In this document: one piece after another, positions 8,601 to 16,448 of the stretch | How positions within the stretch are numbered: position 1 is the stretch's first letter | Layout of the letters: each line of letters starts with the position of its first letter | Source: Streptomyces melanogenes | GTDB lineage: Bacteria; Actinomycetota; Actinomycetes; Streptomycetales; Streptomycetaceae | NCBI RefSeq assembly: GCF_014649795.1 | Contig: NZ_BMTS01000019.1 | Coordinates: 1 to 64,000 of the forward strand | DNA length: 64,000 nucleotides | Reading direction: 5' to 3' | The notes under the pieces: generated by a model | The model's database searches: none | What the model saw: the letters and a program-made list of their open reading frames with translations, nothing else | Told to the model about the DNA's origin: nothing | Program-made: the position numbers and the translations under genes

Positions 8601-9028
8601 TCCGCGTACGGCTGTCCGCGCCACAGGGTGAGCACCCGGGTCAGGTGCTCTTCGGCGAGGTGGGGCGGGTTCCCCGCCGTCGCGCAGGCCGACACCTGGT
8701 CCTCGAACACCCACGCGTCCACCGCTGCCGGGTTCAAGGCCAGGGCGTAGCCGTAGGGGGCGCTGACCAGGATCCGTGCGGGGGTCCGCGGTGCCCGTTC
8801 CGGTTCGAGAGAGCGCCGCAGTCGTGCGACGTACGCGTGGAGCGAGGCCTGTGCGCTCGGCGGGACGCTCGTCGGCCAGAGCCTCTCGATGATCCGTTCC
8901 GTGGGCACGACGGCGCCGCGGGCGAGCAGCAGTTGGACCAGAAGCATCCGTGCGAGCCGGCCACCCGCATCGGCCGGACGGCCGTCGACCTCGACCCGGA
9001 ACGAGCCGAGCACCTTCAATGTGATCAT
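5636..9028 (-). CDS. SARP/BTAD transcriptional regulator with AAA ATPase
   Basis: 1130 residues from ATG 9028 (MITLKVLGSFRVEVDGRPAD). The frame is open for 800 bp upstream, but the SARP fold begins exactly here. Order: winged-helix trans_reg_C domain (about 1-95); BTAD helical domain (about 96-250, AHVLG-type ARQARHVLGEELGVEPGPSL); Pro/Ala linker; AAA_16-type ATPase with Walker A VSGEAGIGKSSLLE near 326-340 and Walker B AIVLDDLHWGDRES; then a long helical TPR-like tail. No C-terminal LuxR HTH is visible. Large SARPs of this kind activate specialised-metabolite clusters, but no biosynthetic cluster is in the window. The neighbouring oxidoreductase and PNPOx-like gene could be targets (inference). 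Confidence 0.9.
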   Translation of the reverse strand: MITLKVLGSFRVEVDGRPADAGGRLARMLLVQLLLARGAVVPTERIIERLWPTSVPPSAQASLHAYVARLRRSLEPERAPRTPARILVSAPYGYALALNPAAVDAWVFEDQVSACATAGNPPHLAEEHLTRVLTLWRGQPYAEFADEPWTASERTRLEELHRSARERLAAARLACGKAAQAVADASALTTEQPLHEEGWRLLALALWARDRQGDALAALRQARHVLGEELGVEPGPSLLELEQALLHQRLDLLHRSTTAPAASPVRTDTAPALKPVEHPATAARPRTPAAPTVLTADRLLGRDGELASLAAAADRARTGRAQVVLVSGEAGIGKSSLLEAALRQLPGQGWLVGSGQCPETEGAPPGRAWFDMLPDLARAAPPGAYADELAPLLAPGTTAQTDGSPARRFRLHRALLGWLRDTARRQPLAIVLDDLHWGDRESIELFLLCAEQLRDASLLLVGSYRTGEGDLTEAMARLAPCSPVRLALGGLSDAQATALLRRVATGMTDRAATTLAQRAGGNPFYLHESSLLLVSEGEQQALERIPQGVQDVLRRRLALLAPTVTAGLRLAAVAGREAPVALLVHASDSDADQLLDALEAGVTAGLLTEPCPGTVRFSHALVRDALEADLTRLRLARMHSRLGRSLIALGSDDVAATAHHLLRAATVVTADARLAVHHARLACEQAVRRYAPQNAEDLLHAALGLLADHPAAFAEQDPALLQVLLLGQLVDCRIRMGAVVQAREAQQQAVRVARSSGRADLLIAAYTTWTEPTPWRVRAYAASDTEALEELGRLLETGGLTDRQRCLLLDQFADAHDDADPRAVTVARQAVELGRAMGEPRLRGLTLTSLLRRIDCELAPDAYLELHEELAEVAASQDSPEYSWMSAYTAARLAAARNDPSGMEQCLVRADEIARTYGLQGMFAVARLRRPMLAMARGRFTEAEEELGSAVAELRARGAVDLSGLAGLAVGCIRLQQGRLGEVLPVLLAVWEQYRPHNESLTALALLAAGRPEEARDVFDQRVPLLPDFAYGILAGLRGAAAVAFGDRETADEVYRDLLPLQGLAGGASSLSLVFRPIAQTLGELAAFLGRPVQARCHHLEAARVAAAWDSPHWAQAAQAALAGLPAESA

Positions 9029-9123
9029 GACAAGAACATCGTAGTCGGCGCGCAGCGGTCCCACCGATGCCGGACGGGCGGACACCCGCCACGTCCGTCC
9101 GGCCCGAATCGACGCCTCAGCGC

Positions 9124-10176
9124 TCAGTGATGCGGCGACCCCGTCACCGCCGGAAGGCAGGGAGGGCCGGCCGGTGCCGGCGACGGGTCCGCGAGAGCGC
9201 GGAACAGGTCCCATTGCACCTTCGGACGGCGCAGGCCGCGCCGTTCGAGATACCGGTCGGTGGACCGCTTCGTCCGGCGCAGGACGCGCAGGGCATCGCT
9301 GGCCCGTCCGGAGCCCATGGGCTCGGTGACGGTGGACGGCACCATCACCCAGCCGGCATCCGTGCGGCGCAGGTCGCCGCGTACGAGCGCGTTGTACATG
9401 TGGTTGAGCCGTTCGTCGTGCCGGTGCACCAGGAGGCTGGCCGGGCCCCGTTCGACAGGGCAGTCCTCGGGCACCTCGACCAAGTAGCCCGCCGGTGTCG
9501 GCCGCGGCCGGGTGCGGGCCAGTACCGGAGCGCCGGAGGCGTCGCGCGCGGCCACTACGGCAGTGGGCAGGCTCGCCAGCTGGGAGGCTCCGGGCAGGGT
9601 CACCGTTGCGGACGCGGGTGCCGACGCTCCCGGTGGCGGCAGTTCGGCGAGGGGCTGCCGCACGATCACCAGTTCGGGCTCGACGGTGATGAGCAGGCGC
9701 AGGTAGTACCAGGACATTACCGGCCTCATAGGACGCAGGAGGTACGAGCGGCTGTGCGGCTGCCGCTCGAAGAGCCTGCGCCAGTACTCCTCGGCCCCTC
9801 GCGGACCCGACATGACCGTTTCGGGGCACTGGGCACGGCCGGCGACGAAGATCTGCGGGGCGAAGTCGAGACCGCTTCCGGTCGGGTCCGAGAAGAGCAA
9901 CCCGACCCGTCCGTCACGACGGATGTTCAATGCCTTCTGCGCGAACGCGAGTGAGGTGGTCAGCAGGAGCGTCCCGTCGTCACGGCGTGCGACGGCCGTC
10001 GGCCAGACCAGCGGAGTCCCGTCCTTGCCCAGGGTGACGAACTCGCAGGTCCGGTAGGCGTCCAGAACCTCGTGCGGAGCGGAGTCGAGAACCGTCCTCG
10101 GGCTGCTCCGCACATCAGGGTGGACCACATCCGTCGCATGGGTGTGAAGGCTTTCGGAGGCACTGCTGGGGGACAT
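9124..10176 (-). CDS. Pyridoxamine 5'-phosphate oxidase-like (split-barrel flavin-binding) protein
   Basis: 350 residues from ATG 10176, which follows CAGGAGCGTCCGAGG. The N-terminal half has the split-barrel signature CEFVTLGKDGTPLVWPTAVA, followed by GTLLLTTSLAFAQKALNIRR, GRVGLLFSDPTGSGLDFAP and IFVAGRAQCPETVM. This fold binds FMN, F420 or haem. The C-terminal half is an unusual extension with no obvious domain. Together with the LLM oxidoreductase it may belong to a flavin/F420-dependent redox function. It lies 95 bp upstream of, and in the same direction as, the SARP-ATPase gene, so the two may share a transcript. Confidence 0.8.
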   Translation of the reverse strand: MSPSSASESLHTHATDVVHPDVRSSPRTVLDSAPHEVLDAYRTCEFVTLGKDGTPLVWPTAVARRDDGTLLLTTSLAFAQKALNIRRDGRVGLLFSDPTGSGLDFAPQIFVAGRAQCPETVMSGPRGAEEYWRRLFERQPHSRSYLLRPMRPVMSWYYLRLLITVEPELVIVRQPLAELPPPGASAPASATVTLPGASQLASLPTAVVAARDASGAPVLARTRPRPTPAGYLVEVPEDCPVERGPASLLVHRHDERLNHMYNALVRGDLRRTDAGWVMVPSTVTEPMGSGRASDALRVLRRTKRSTDRYLERRGLRRPKVQWDLFRALADPSPAPAGPPCLPAVTGSPHH

Positions 10177-10446
10177 CCTCGGACGCTCCTGGATCGCTTG
10201 CCGACAACGGATACAGAACGGTGCCCTCACCCCCTTGGCACCGACTTGCCGCCGACTTGCAACCGCACGCCGGCGCAGCAGGGTCACGACGAACCGGAGG
10301 GCGAGGTGTCGGGCCACTCGAGGTACGCGGCTTCGCTGCCGTATCCCCCCTCCTCGGCTGGCGCTGGCCGCGGGCGGAGGCATACGTCTTTACCCGCAGG
10401 TCGTCCCCCACCTCGACGCGCCCGGCCAACTCGGCCTGCTCGCCTT

Positions 10447-10610
10447 AGGCGAACTCGTCGACACCCAGCACCCGCGGCCAACGTTCGGGCACGGGCGGCG
10501 CTTCGAGGAGTTCAAACAGCTTCTGCGGCCTGCCGCCAGATGGAGCTGCCGACACAGACGCTCGCCGGCCCGGCCTCCCAGTTCGACGGCGACCGCTAGG
10601 CCCGGCCATC
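10447..10610 (-). pseudogene. ISL3-family transposase relic
   Basis: Minus-strand reading gives VAVELGGRAGERLCRQLHLA in one frame. After a shift it continues KLFELLEAPPVPERWPRVLG and VDEFA, and a stop follows. GGRAGxRL, then LL..L..PP, then RVLGVDEFA (the catalytic-Asp region), is the core order of ISL3-family transposases. The zinc-finger N-terminus and the remaining catalytic residues are missing. It is a frameshifted remnant with no expected activity; no terminal repeats were found. Confidence 0.65.
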
Positions 10611-10653
10611 GACGCCAGAGTGCCCGAGGCCACCACGAAACCCACGAGTCCGC

Positions 10654-11140
10654 CTACAAACGCAGCGCTTCGGCGCGATCCGGGAGGTACCGTGCCGGGG
10701 CGCAGAGGGAGGAGCTTGTCGTAGAGCCGCAGGGACTCCTCGATGGACCGTACGCTTCAGGCAGTTCCACCCGCGCCTCGTGCCGGACACATGCCCAGGT
10801 GCCCAGGCTGAGGGCGAGGTCGGGTTTGTGGGCGTCAGGGTTGCCCGCGGCCAGGTGAGGGTAGATCTGCAGCGCCTCCTGCTCGGCCGTCAGAGCCTCC
10901 TCGTGCCGCCCCATCTCGGAGAACCGGATCCCCAGGTTGGACGGCGAGGAGGCGAGATTGGGTGCGTGGGCGCTGGGGTTGGCAACCGACAAGCGGCGGC
11001 GGATACTGACGGCTTTCTCGACCGGCGTGAGGGCTTCCGCCGGTCGGCCCCGTTCGGACAATCGGGTGGCGTTGGCCAGAGCGATGGAGAGCCCGGGTTC
11101 GTGGGCATCGGGGTCGTCGGCGGCCAGGCGACAGTAGATC
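10654..11140 (-). pseudogene. TPR-repeat protein remnant
   Basis: The frame contains three to four degenerate tetratricopeptide units with the streptomycete consensus: RLAADDPDAHEPGLSIALAN, then SERGRPAEALTPVEKAVSIR, then LGIRFSEMGRHEEALTAEQE, then AAGNPDAHKPDLALSLG. Such repeats are normally the tail of a long NB-ARC/TPR protein. Here neither an N-terminal ATPase nor a plausible start is present, and the C-terminal part slides out of frame near 10790. I read it as a truncated remnant between insertion-sequence debris and a small intact gene. Confidence 0.6.
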
Positions 11141-11170
11141 TTCGTCGCCTCTCCCGGCCAACAACAGGCC

Positions 11171-11350
11171 CTATTCGCCTGCAGGTTGACGGCTGGGCAG
11201 GCGGCGGGCGAGGTTCTGGGCCAGGTTTTCCGCCTGCCAGGCCCACTCGTGGCTGTCGTCACAGCCTTCGGCGAAGTGCTGCAGCACGTCGATGATGTCC
11301 TGCGCTTCGTCGTGGGGGATGCGGATGTGGTCGTCGCGGCTCGTGTCCAT
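11171..11350 (-). CDS. Small acidic hypothetical protein
   Basis: About 59 residues from ATG 11350 (MDTSRDDHIRIPHDEAQDII), preceded by GAGGTGAG; an ATG at 11374 is an alternative start. It is helical and acidic, with DVLQHFAEGCDDSHEWAWQA and no membrane span. The family is not recognised. It sits immediately upstream of the TPR remnant and could be the surviving first gene of a lost pair. Confidence 0.5.
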   Translation of the reverse strand: MDTSRDDHIRIPHDEAQDIIDVLQHFAEGCDDSHEWAWQAENLAQNLARRLPSRQPAGE

Positions 11351-11515
11351 ACGGGGGCAACTCACCTCAGGCACAGGGGGTTACGTGGGTGTGTTGTGTG
11401 ATGGGCCGACTTACCGCTCGCCCGGGTGAACGGGCCGTCCACAGCATCGACGGGGGGTGTCGGGGACCGGTACGAAGATCACGACTGCTTTTGTGATCTC
11501 CGAAAGGCCACCGGT

Positions 11516-12199
11516 ATGCGTTTCACCAGGACCTGCCTCGCCCTCACCACCCTCACCGCACTCGCCGCTCTGCTCACCCCCGCCACCGCCGGCGCTGCTC
11601 CCGCCCGGGCTGCGGCGGCCGGTGACACGGTCACCCTCGCCGTACGGGACGCTCTCGCCTCGCTCCCGGTCCAGGACGAGGACCGGGCCGGGTACGTGCG
11701 CGCGAGGTTCCGGCACTGGGTGGACGCGGACAAGGACGGCTGCAACACCCGCCAGGAAGTCCTCAAAGCCGAAGCCCTCGAACCCCCCGTACAAGGCCCC
11801 CAGTGCGCCCTGAGCGGGGGATCCTGGTACTCGCCATACGACGACGCCTACTTCACCGATGCCCGTCAGCTCGACATCGACCACCTGGTCCCGCTCGCCG
11901 AGGCCTGGGACTCGGGCGCCTCCACGTGGAGCGCGAAGGAGCGCGAGGACTACGCCAACGACCTCGGTGACGACCGCGCGTTGATCGCGGTCTCGGCCAA
12001 GTCCAACCGCAGCAAGGCGGATCAGGATCCCTCCACGTGGTTGCCGCCGTTCGCGGGCTACCGCTGCCAGTACGTCACCGACTGGATCGCCGACAAGATC
12101 CGCTGGGGACTGACCATCGACGGGGCCGAACAAGCCGCTCTGAACGAGAGCCTGACGCGCTGCCCTGACGAGCAGATCAGCGTCACCCGGGCCCGCTGA
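11516..12199 (+). CDS. Secreted HNH-family (DUF1524/GmrSD_C-like) nuclease
   Basis: 227 residues from ATG 11516. An n-region MRFTRTCLALTT, a hydrophobic core and an AxA site near TPATAGAAPARA indicate Sec export. The mature part has RARFRHWVDADKDGCNTRQE, SGGSWYSPYDDAYFTDAR and the catalytic LDIDHLVPLAEAWDSGAS (DHxxP motif), then YANDLGDDRALIAVSAKSNR and SKADQDPSTWLPP. This matches secreted HNH DNases of actinobacteria, probably for extracellular DNA degradation or nutrient use. Two cysteine pairs (DGCNT/PQCAL and YRCQY/TRCPD) may form disulfides. The gene stands alone and converges on the DUF1877 gene, with a hairpin between them. Confidence 0.88.
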   Translation: MRFTRTCLALTTLTALAALLTPATAGAAPARAAAAGDTVTLAVRDALASLPVQDEDRAGYVRARFRHWVDADKDGCNTRQEVLKAEALEPPVQGPQCALSGGSWYSPYDDAYFTDARQLDIDHLVPLAEAWDSGASTWSAKEREDYANDLGDDRALIAVSAKSNRSKADQDPSTWLPPFAGYRCQYVTDWIADKIRWGLTIDGAEQAALNESLTRCPDEQISVTRAR

Positions 12200-12346
12200 A
12201 GCCCCCATCGTCGTCCCCTGCCTGGCCCGCCGCGTGCGTGGCTGCTCATCTGGTGTCGCCAACAGGGTCCATGGATACGCGGGCAGGCGCTGTCTCCTGG
12301 CCAACTCGTGCTGGCTCGGGTCTCGGTGAGCTCGATGCTGTCACAC

Positions 12347-12391
12347 TGAGGTACGCCTCGCCGATGCCCCCTCCCGGCGAGGCGTACCTCA
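12347..12391. terminator. Strong 17-bp perfect hairpin between convergent genes
   Basis: TGAGGTACGCCTCGCCG at 12347-12363 is the exact reverse complement of 12375-12391, with an 11-base loop (ATGCCCCCTCC). A flanking CACAC/GTGTG extends the stem with one bulge. It lies between the convergent HNH nuclease and DUF1877 genes, so a bidirectional terminator is the simplest role. No T-tract follows, as is common in streptomycetes. Confidence 0.65.
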
Positions 12392-12392
12392 G

Positions 12393-12419
12393 GTGTGGAC
12401 GATCACGTAACTCCCCAGG
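12393..12419 (+). repeat. 27-bp direct repeat, copy A
   Basis: The sequence starts GTGTGGACGATCACG and ends CTCCCCAGG. It recurs at 13136-13162 with three differences, all transitions. Both copies are preceded by a hairpin. The two copies flank the DUF1877 gene. Confidence 0.6.
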
Positions 12420-12451
12420 TGCTCGCAGTGGGGACGCCGAGATGGCCTGGT

Positions 12452-12976
12452 TCAGCCCCACCAGAGCACGACGAGCAGGTGGCGCCGTGCAGCGTCGGTG
12501 TAGAAGTCGCGCAGGGCGCTGAAGTGCGTCAGCAGGTACTCCCTGGGGCCACCCGTGAACTGATCGGCCCCATAGCCGATCACGGAGCCGGCTTCGAGGT
12601 CGTCGATCGGCAGGGCGGCGAGGAGGGCGGATATGTCGATCTGACCGAGCAGTTCGCAGACGCGCGCCACTTGAGAGACGGACAGGGCGGTGGGATCGGG
12701 CCCGAAGGGGGCGATCGCGTGTGGGCCCGTATTGAGGAAGCCCAGATCGAGAGTGGTGTCGCCGGCTGTGGCCCGGCGAAGAGCGCCGAGGTGGACCTCA
12801 TCGAGCCCGGCCGCCTCGCTGAGGCGTGCCAGCGGTACCGGCGCCCAGTCCAGGTCCAGCGCGTCGCACGCTGGCGGTTCCCAGTGGTGATCGCGGCTCG
12901 GTGACGTACTGGCGGTGTTGCGGCAGGCGGCGAGATACTCCGCCGGGATGCGGGCGAGCTGCAAGGTGACGGCCAT
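12452..12976 (-). CDS. DUF1877 family protein
   Basis: 174 residues from ATG 12976; an adjacent ATG at 12979 is equally possible. Features: MAVTLQLARIPAEYLAACRN, ALDLDWAPVPLARLSEAAGL, TTLDLGFLNTGPHAIAPFGP, ALLAALPIDDLEAGSVIG and LLTHFSALRDFYTDAARRHL ending in LLVVLWWG. These match the YfbM-like DUF1877 family, small cytosolic proteins of unknown function sometimes found in polymorphic-toxin immunity contexts. No toxin is adjacent here. The gene is bracketed by a 27-bp direct repeat and converges on the nuclease gene. Confidence 0.8.
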   Translation of the reverse strand: MAVTLQLARIPAEYLAACRNTASTSPSRDHHWEPPACDALDLDWAPVPLARLSEAAGLDEVHLGALRRATAGDTTLDLGFLNTGPHAIAPFGPDPTALSVSQVARVCELLGQIDISALLAALPIDDLEAGSVIGYGADQFTGGPREYLLTHFSALRDFYTDAARRHLLVVLWWG

Positions 12977-13135
12977 CATGCCAGTATCGCGGCCGCGTCC
13001 ACCGGATTTCGGCTGCCGGCTTGGGGCCGCCCACGGTCTCCGCCCTCATGGTCTTCGGCGTGCGCGCTGCGGTGTCGCCGTGACAGCGGCTTCGATCTGC
13101 TCGTCCCCGATTCGGCGGGGAGTGCTTGGGGCGGG

Positions 13136-13162
13136 GTGTGGACGGTCGCGTAATTCCCCAGG
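13136..13162 (+). repeat. 27-bp direct repeat, copy B
   Basis: Begins GTGTGGACGGTCGCG and ends TTCCCCAGG. It differs from copy A at 12393 by three transitions. It follows a small CCCCGATTCGGCGGGG hairpin, just as copy A follows a larger one. Confidence 0.6.
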
Positions 13163-13292
13163 CTGTCATCCCGTCGTTCCAAAGGGGCTGTCCGTGGGTC
13201 AGCGCGCCTGGAGGGGGCCCTTGCTACCGCCCTGAGCGGAGGCCGCGCGAATTCACATGACAACTGCGAACCGGCTTCGCGATCATTGGCCG

Positions 13293-14054
13293 ATGACCAT
13301 GGGACCGGATCTTCTCAGTCTGAGCATCGTCTGCCCACCGCCCGACAAGGGCGGCGTGGAGGTCCGCCCGATCGTCAATGGCCAGGATCTTCTGGCCGAG
13401 GTGATCCCCGGTGGCGTGGGAGGTTCCCGGTACCTGGGAGCAGGCCCCCGGTATCTGCTGGACCGGGCTGGGCCGCTGCATGCCACTGTGACACCCCACG
13501 AGGTTCGTCTCGCTTGGTCCGGGTGCGGCGTGGAGGAGTGCTGTGGCGCTCTGTACGTGACGGTCAGGCGCGACGGGGATCATGTTGTCTGGGCGGACTG
13601 GCGCGACCTGGCCAATCAGGACGTCGACCTGCCAGTGCTTCGGTTCACCGCAGGCCAGTACGAGGCCGAGGTCCTGCGAGCTGGAGAGGACCGCGGTTGG
13701 GAGTGGCCGGCAGGGCTGGTCGCGCGGCTGCTTGAGGCGGGGCTGAGGGGAAGCGGGGGCTGGCTCGCCCGGTGGGAGTGCGAGTTGGAAGGCGTCTGGG
13801 CCTCCCGCAAGGAACCCGATCGAATTCACGTCGTCCTGAGGCACCCCCCTGACCAGACCGAGACTGATCAGCCCTGGCTCCAGTTCGGGATAACTCTCCC
13901 GATCTCCGCGGACGCCCCATCGGACCAGGTCGAGCGCCTGCAATCGCAGCTGACCGCTGGCGATCCTCGTTCCACCGCTGAGGTCTGGGGAGGCTCGCAT
14001 GATGCCGAGCAATTGGGCTACCCATGGCCGCCGATCGACCCGCTGCTCACGTGA
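13293..14054 (+). CDS. Hypothetical protein
   Basis: About 253 residues from ATG 13293 (MTMGPDLLSLSIVCPPPDKG); an ATG at 13257 is possible. Mixed alpha/beta protein with DKGGVEVRPIVNGQDLLAEV, HEVRLAWSGCGVEECCGALY, VVWADWRDLANQDVDLPVLR and FTAGQYEAEVLRA. I do not assign a domain. No signal peptide or membrane segment is seen. Codon bias is strong and normal for the window, which supports a real gene. The long antisense frame is a shadow. Confidence 0.7.
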   Translation: MTMGPDLLSLSIVCPPPDKGGVEVRPIVNGQDLLAEVIPGGVGGSRYLGAGPRYLLDRAGPLHATVTPHEVRLAWSGCGVEECCGALYVTVRRDGDHVVWADWRDLANQDVDLPVLRFTAGQYEAEVLRAGEDRGWEWPAGLVARLLEAGLRGSGGWLARWECELEGVWASRKEPDRIHVVLRHPPDQTETDQPWLQFGITLPISADAPSDQVERLQSQLTAGDPRSTAEVWGGSHDAEQLGYPWPPIDPLLT

Positions 14055-14399
14055 ACGGCAGAGAGAGGAGGGGGGTGGGCCTCCCTGCCGCTGGGCATCC
14101 AGTCGCAACCGCCATCCCCATGGGGAAGCGTGACCGGGCGGGTGGGGAACTACATGAGGCGGGTGTGACTCGGGGCTACGGGGTCCCTGTCCGGGTACGC
14201 CTCCGGCGTCCTTGATCGGCAGCCCTGTGTTCTTCGGCCGAGGTGTGACGGCGGACGTGAAGTGCGGGTGTGCCGCGAGCGAGCCGACGGCTGTCACGAT
14301 CTGCCCCCGCGCGGCGGACCGGGGTGCCGCGCCGCCGTCCAACACCAGCCCCATGTTCACCCCCCCCCGCACCGGTGTGCGATAGGCGGTGTTGGCGGG
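14055..14399. other. Intergenic region, no gene seen
   Basis: About 345 bases between a plus-strand hypothetical and the end of the minus-strand HATPase gene. It contains a C-tract near 14363-14371 and no frame with recognisable content. It probably holds terminators for both convergent genes, but no strong hairpin was found. Confidence 0.4.
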
Positions 14400-14969
14400 T
14401 CACCCGGCGAGGGCGAGGCGGGCCCAGACGGTTTTTCCGGGGGGTGGGGTGGGGGTCCAGCCCCAGTTGGTGGCGAGGGCGGTGACGAGGTGGATTCCTC
14501 GTCCGGTCTCTGCCCATAGGTCGTGGGTGGGGGTGTGGGGTGGGGTGGGGCTGGGGTCGGTGATGGAGCAGATCAGTGCGGTGGGCTGCATGTGGAGTGC
14601 GAGCCAGATCTGTCGGTTGCCGCGGTGCTGGGGGGGTGGGGGGGCGTGGAGTACGGCGTTGGTGACGAGTTCGCTGACGATGAGGAGGGCGCTGTCGGTG
14701 AAGGCCTGGCTGGAGGTGGTGAGGCGCCAGCGGGTGAGGCAGCGCATGAGGAACGTGCGTGATTGAGCCACGCTGAGGGGGACGGCGTCGAATTGGTGTG
14801 CGGCGAACACGGCGGGGGCCAGGCCTAGTTCGAGGCCTCCGGGTCCGGTCTCACTCGTTCGACTGAGGCAAGGGGGTAGGTCCGAGCCAAAGTCTGCGGT
14901 GGTGTCCGGCTGGGGCGGCGAGGTGGGGTGGGCGGAGTTTTCTGGCGATGGCGCCATGGGTGAGGGCAC
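14400..14969 (-). CDS. ATP-binding protein, anti-sigma-like HATPase
   Basis: 189 residues from ATG 14969; an ATG at 14957 is possible. After a Pro/Ser-rich lead of about 50 residues comes a GHKL ATPase: FTDSALLIVSELVTNAVLHA (N-box, E and N ligands), LICSITDPSPTPP (G1-like) and LWAETGRGIHLVTALATNWG (G2), ending GKTVWARLALAG. This is the RsbW/SpoIIAB-like subfamily abundant in streptomycetes. It pairs divergently with a DUF397 gene and a DUF5753 XRE gene, the WhiJ/AbaA-like arrangement that influences differentiation and antibiotic production. Its sigma or DNA-binding partner is not proven. Confidence 0.87.
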   Translation of the reverse strand: MPSPMAPSPENSAHPTSPPQPDTTADFGSDLPPCLSRTSETGPGGLELGLAPAVFAAHQFDAVPLSVAQSRTFLMRCLTRWRLTTSSQAFTDSALLIVSELVTNAVLHAPPPPQHRGNRQIWLALHMQPTALICSITDPSPTPPHTPTHDLWAETGRGIHLVTALATNWGWTPTPPPGKTVWARLALAG

Positions 14970-15123
14970 TCCCGTTGAGGATTTCTCTTCGAACGCTGCC
15001 GGTGTGCTGCTGTGTTGAGACTACGGTCGCGCGTGCGGGACGGCATGAAATTTCAGACGGAATTTCCCGCGGGCTTCCCGTGAACGTGGACGCATGTGTG
15101 AAACGGATGAGGGAGTGTGACGG

Positions 15124-15360
15124 ATGCGGAACATCGAGAACGGGGTCAGCGCGAGCAGTATCGAGGGGGCGGCCTGGGTGAAGAGCCGCCACAGTAATGG
15201 TGACGGGTCCTGTGTGGAGGTGGCGGCACTGCGGGACGGCGGCATGGCCGTGCGGAATTCCCGCTTTCCGGAAGGTCCGGCTCTGGTGTTCACTGCGCGT
15301 GAGGCTCGGGCCTTTGTTGCGGGGGCGCGGGAAGGGGAGTTCGATTTCGTGGCTGGCTGA
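15124..15360 (+). CDS. DUF397 small protein
   Basis: 78 residues from ATG 15124, with GAGGGA upstream. Contains the DUF397 core AAWVKSRHSNGDGSCVEVAA, then LRDGGMAVRNSRFPEGPALV and FTAREARAFVAGAREGEFDF. DUF397 proteins are partners of XRE/DUF5753 regulators in WhiJ-like loci; the XRE gene follows 84 bp downstream. The divergent space with the HATPase (14970-15123) has palindromic GAAATTTC at 15047-15054 and GGAATTTCC at 15059-15067, which could be operator sites. Confidence 0.87.
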   Translation: MRNIENGVSASSIEGAAWVKSRHSNGDGSCVEVAALRDGGMAVRNSRFPEGPALVFTAREARAFVAGAREGEFDFVAG

Positions 15361-15444
15361 ATCTGCCTGAAGGTGTGAGGGTTTCGCTCCGGGGCCGCGG
15401 GGCGTGGGGATACTGGGGTTCCATTCATCCCGCAGGAGTTGTGC

Positions 15445-16401
15445 ATGTCCGCGCCCGGAGCGAATCCCCCCTCTCCCATACCCCGTCGTGCGCCCGTGGC
15501 GGGCAGGGGTGTCTTTCCGCTGGGGGCGCTGGGGCGGGCGCAGGGGCATCCGTCCGCGTTGAAGATCATCGCGGGTGGGAAGCTGCGCCAGCTGCGCGAG
15601 GCGTGCGGGCTCATGCCGAAGCAGGTGTGTGCGCGGCTGGACGTCTCTCTGTCGAAGATCAACAAGATTGAGCACGGGCACCTGGGCTGCAAGCCGCAGG
15701 ACGCCCGCGCCTTCCTCACGCTGTACGGGGTGCAGGAACCGCGCTATGTGCAGCAGTTCATGGAGCTGGTGGAGCTGTCGCTGCGGCCCGAGTACTGGAA
15801 GCCCTGGCGCACGACGGTGAAAGACTTCTTCGCACCCTTGCTGGCCCTGGAAGGCGCCGCCCAGCGGATCCGTATCTACGAGCCCTTCTACGTGCCCGGC
15901 CTGCTCCAGACCCCCGCATACGCCGCCGCCGTGATCCGCGCCGAATGGCCGAACCGGCTGGAGGCGGAGGTGAACCGGATCGTCGAGCTGCGCATGGCGC
16001 GCCAGGCCCAGTTCGCCCGCCAGCGCGAGCAGGGCGAGGCCCCCGATCTGTGGGTGGCGCTCCGCGAGGAGGTCTTTGAGTACTCGGTGGAGGACCGGGC
16101 CGTTCTGCGCACCCAGGTCCGTCAGGTGATCGAGCGCGTGGAGCGGGGGGAGGTGGCCCTCCAGGTGGCGGCGCCGCAGGTGATGAGCCAGGTGCCGCTC
16201 ACCAGCAATGTCACCTATCTGCGGTTCGGGCTCGCTGATCTGCCCGATGCCGTCTATGTCGAGCAAGTGGCCAGTGCGGACTTCCATCAGGATCCGGAAC
16301 AGGTCGAGCAGTATCTGGTGCGGCTGGACCGGCTGGCGACGCAGATCAGAACACCCGAGGAGTCCCTGCGCTGGCTCAAGCAGCGGCACAACCGCCTGTG
16401 A
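15445..16401 (+). CDS. XRE-family regulator with DUF5753 domain
   Basis: 318 residues from ATG 15445, with a CAGGAG site; the TTG at 15439 is not needed. The N-terminal HTH_31 reads LKIIAGGKLRQLREACGLMP, then QVCARLDVSLSKINKIEHGH. It is followed by the DUF5753 ligand-binding domain: IRIYEPFYVPGLLQTPAYAA, RMARQAQFARQREQGEAPDL, ALREEVFEYSVEDRAVLRTQ and YVEQVASADFHQDPEQVEQY. This is the WhiJ/BldB-associated regulator type. With the DUF397 and HATPase genes it forms a typical developmental regulator module. Confidence 0.9.
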   Translation: MSAPGANPPSPIPRRAPVAGRGVFPLGALGRAQGHPSALKIIAGGKLRQLREACGLMPKQVCARLDVSLSKINKIEHGHLGCKPQDARAFLTLYGVQEPRYVQQFMELVELSLRPEYWKPWRTTVKDFFAPLLALEGAAQRIRIYEPFYVPGLLQTPAYAAAVIRAEWPNRLEAEVNRIVELRMARQAQFARQREQGEAPDLWVALREEVFEYSVEDRAVLRTQVRQVIERVERGEVALQVAAPQVMSQVPLTSNVTYLRFGLADLPDAVYVEQVASADFHQDPEQVEQYLVRLDRLATQIRTPEESLRWLKQRHNRL

Positions 16402-16448
16402 GCCCTGCCCTTTCGGCAGATGGGCGTTCAGGGGGAGGGGCGGGGTGC

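Noticed and set aside
9029-9829. 800-bp upstream extension of the SARP-ATPase gene
   Set aside because: The SARP fold starts at ATG 9028, and the extension is antisense to the PNPOx-like gene.
13224-14372. 382-codon minus-strand frame
   Set aside because: Shadow of the plus-strand hypothetical at 13293, with proline-rich composition and no motif.
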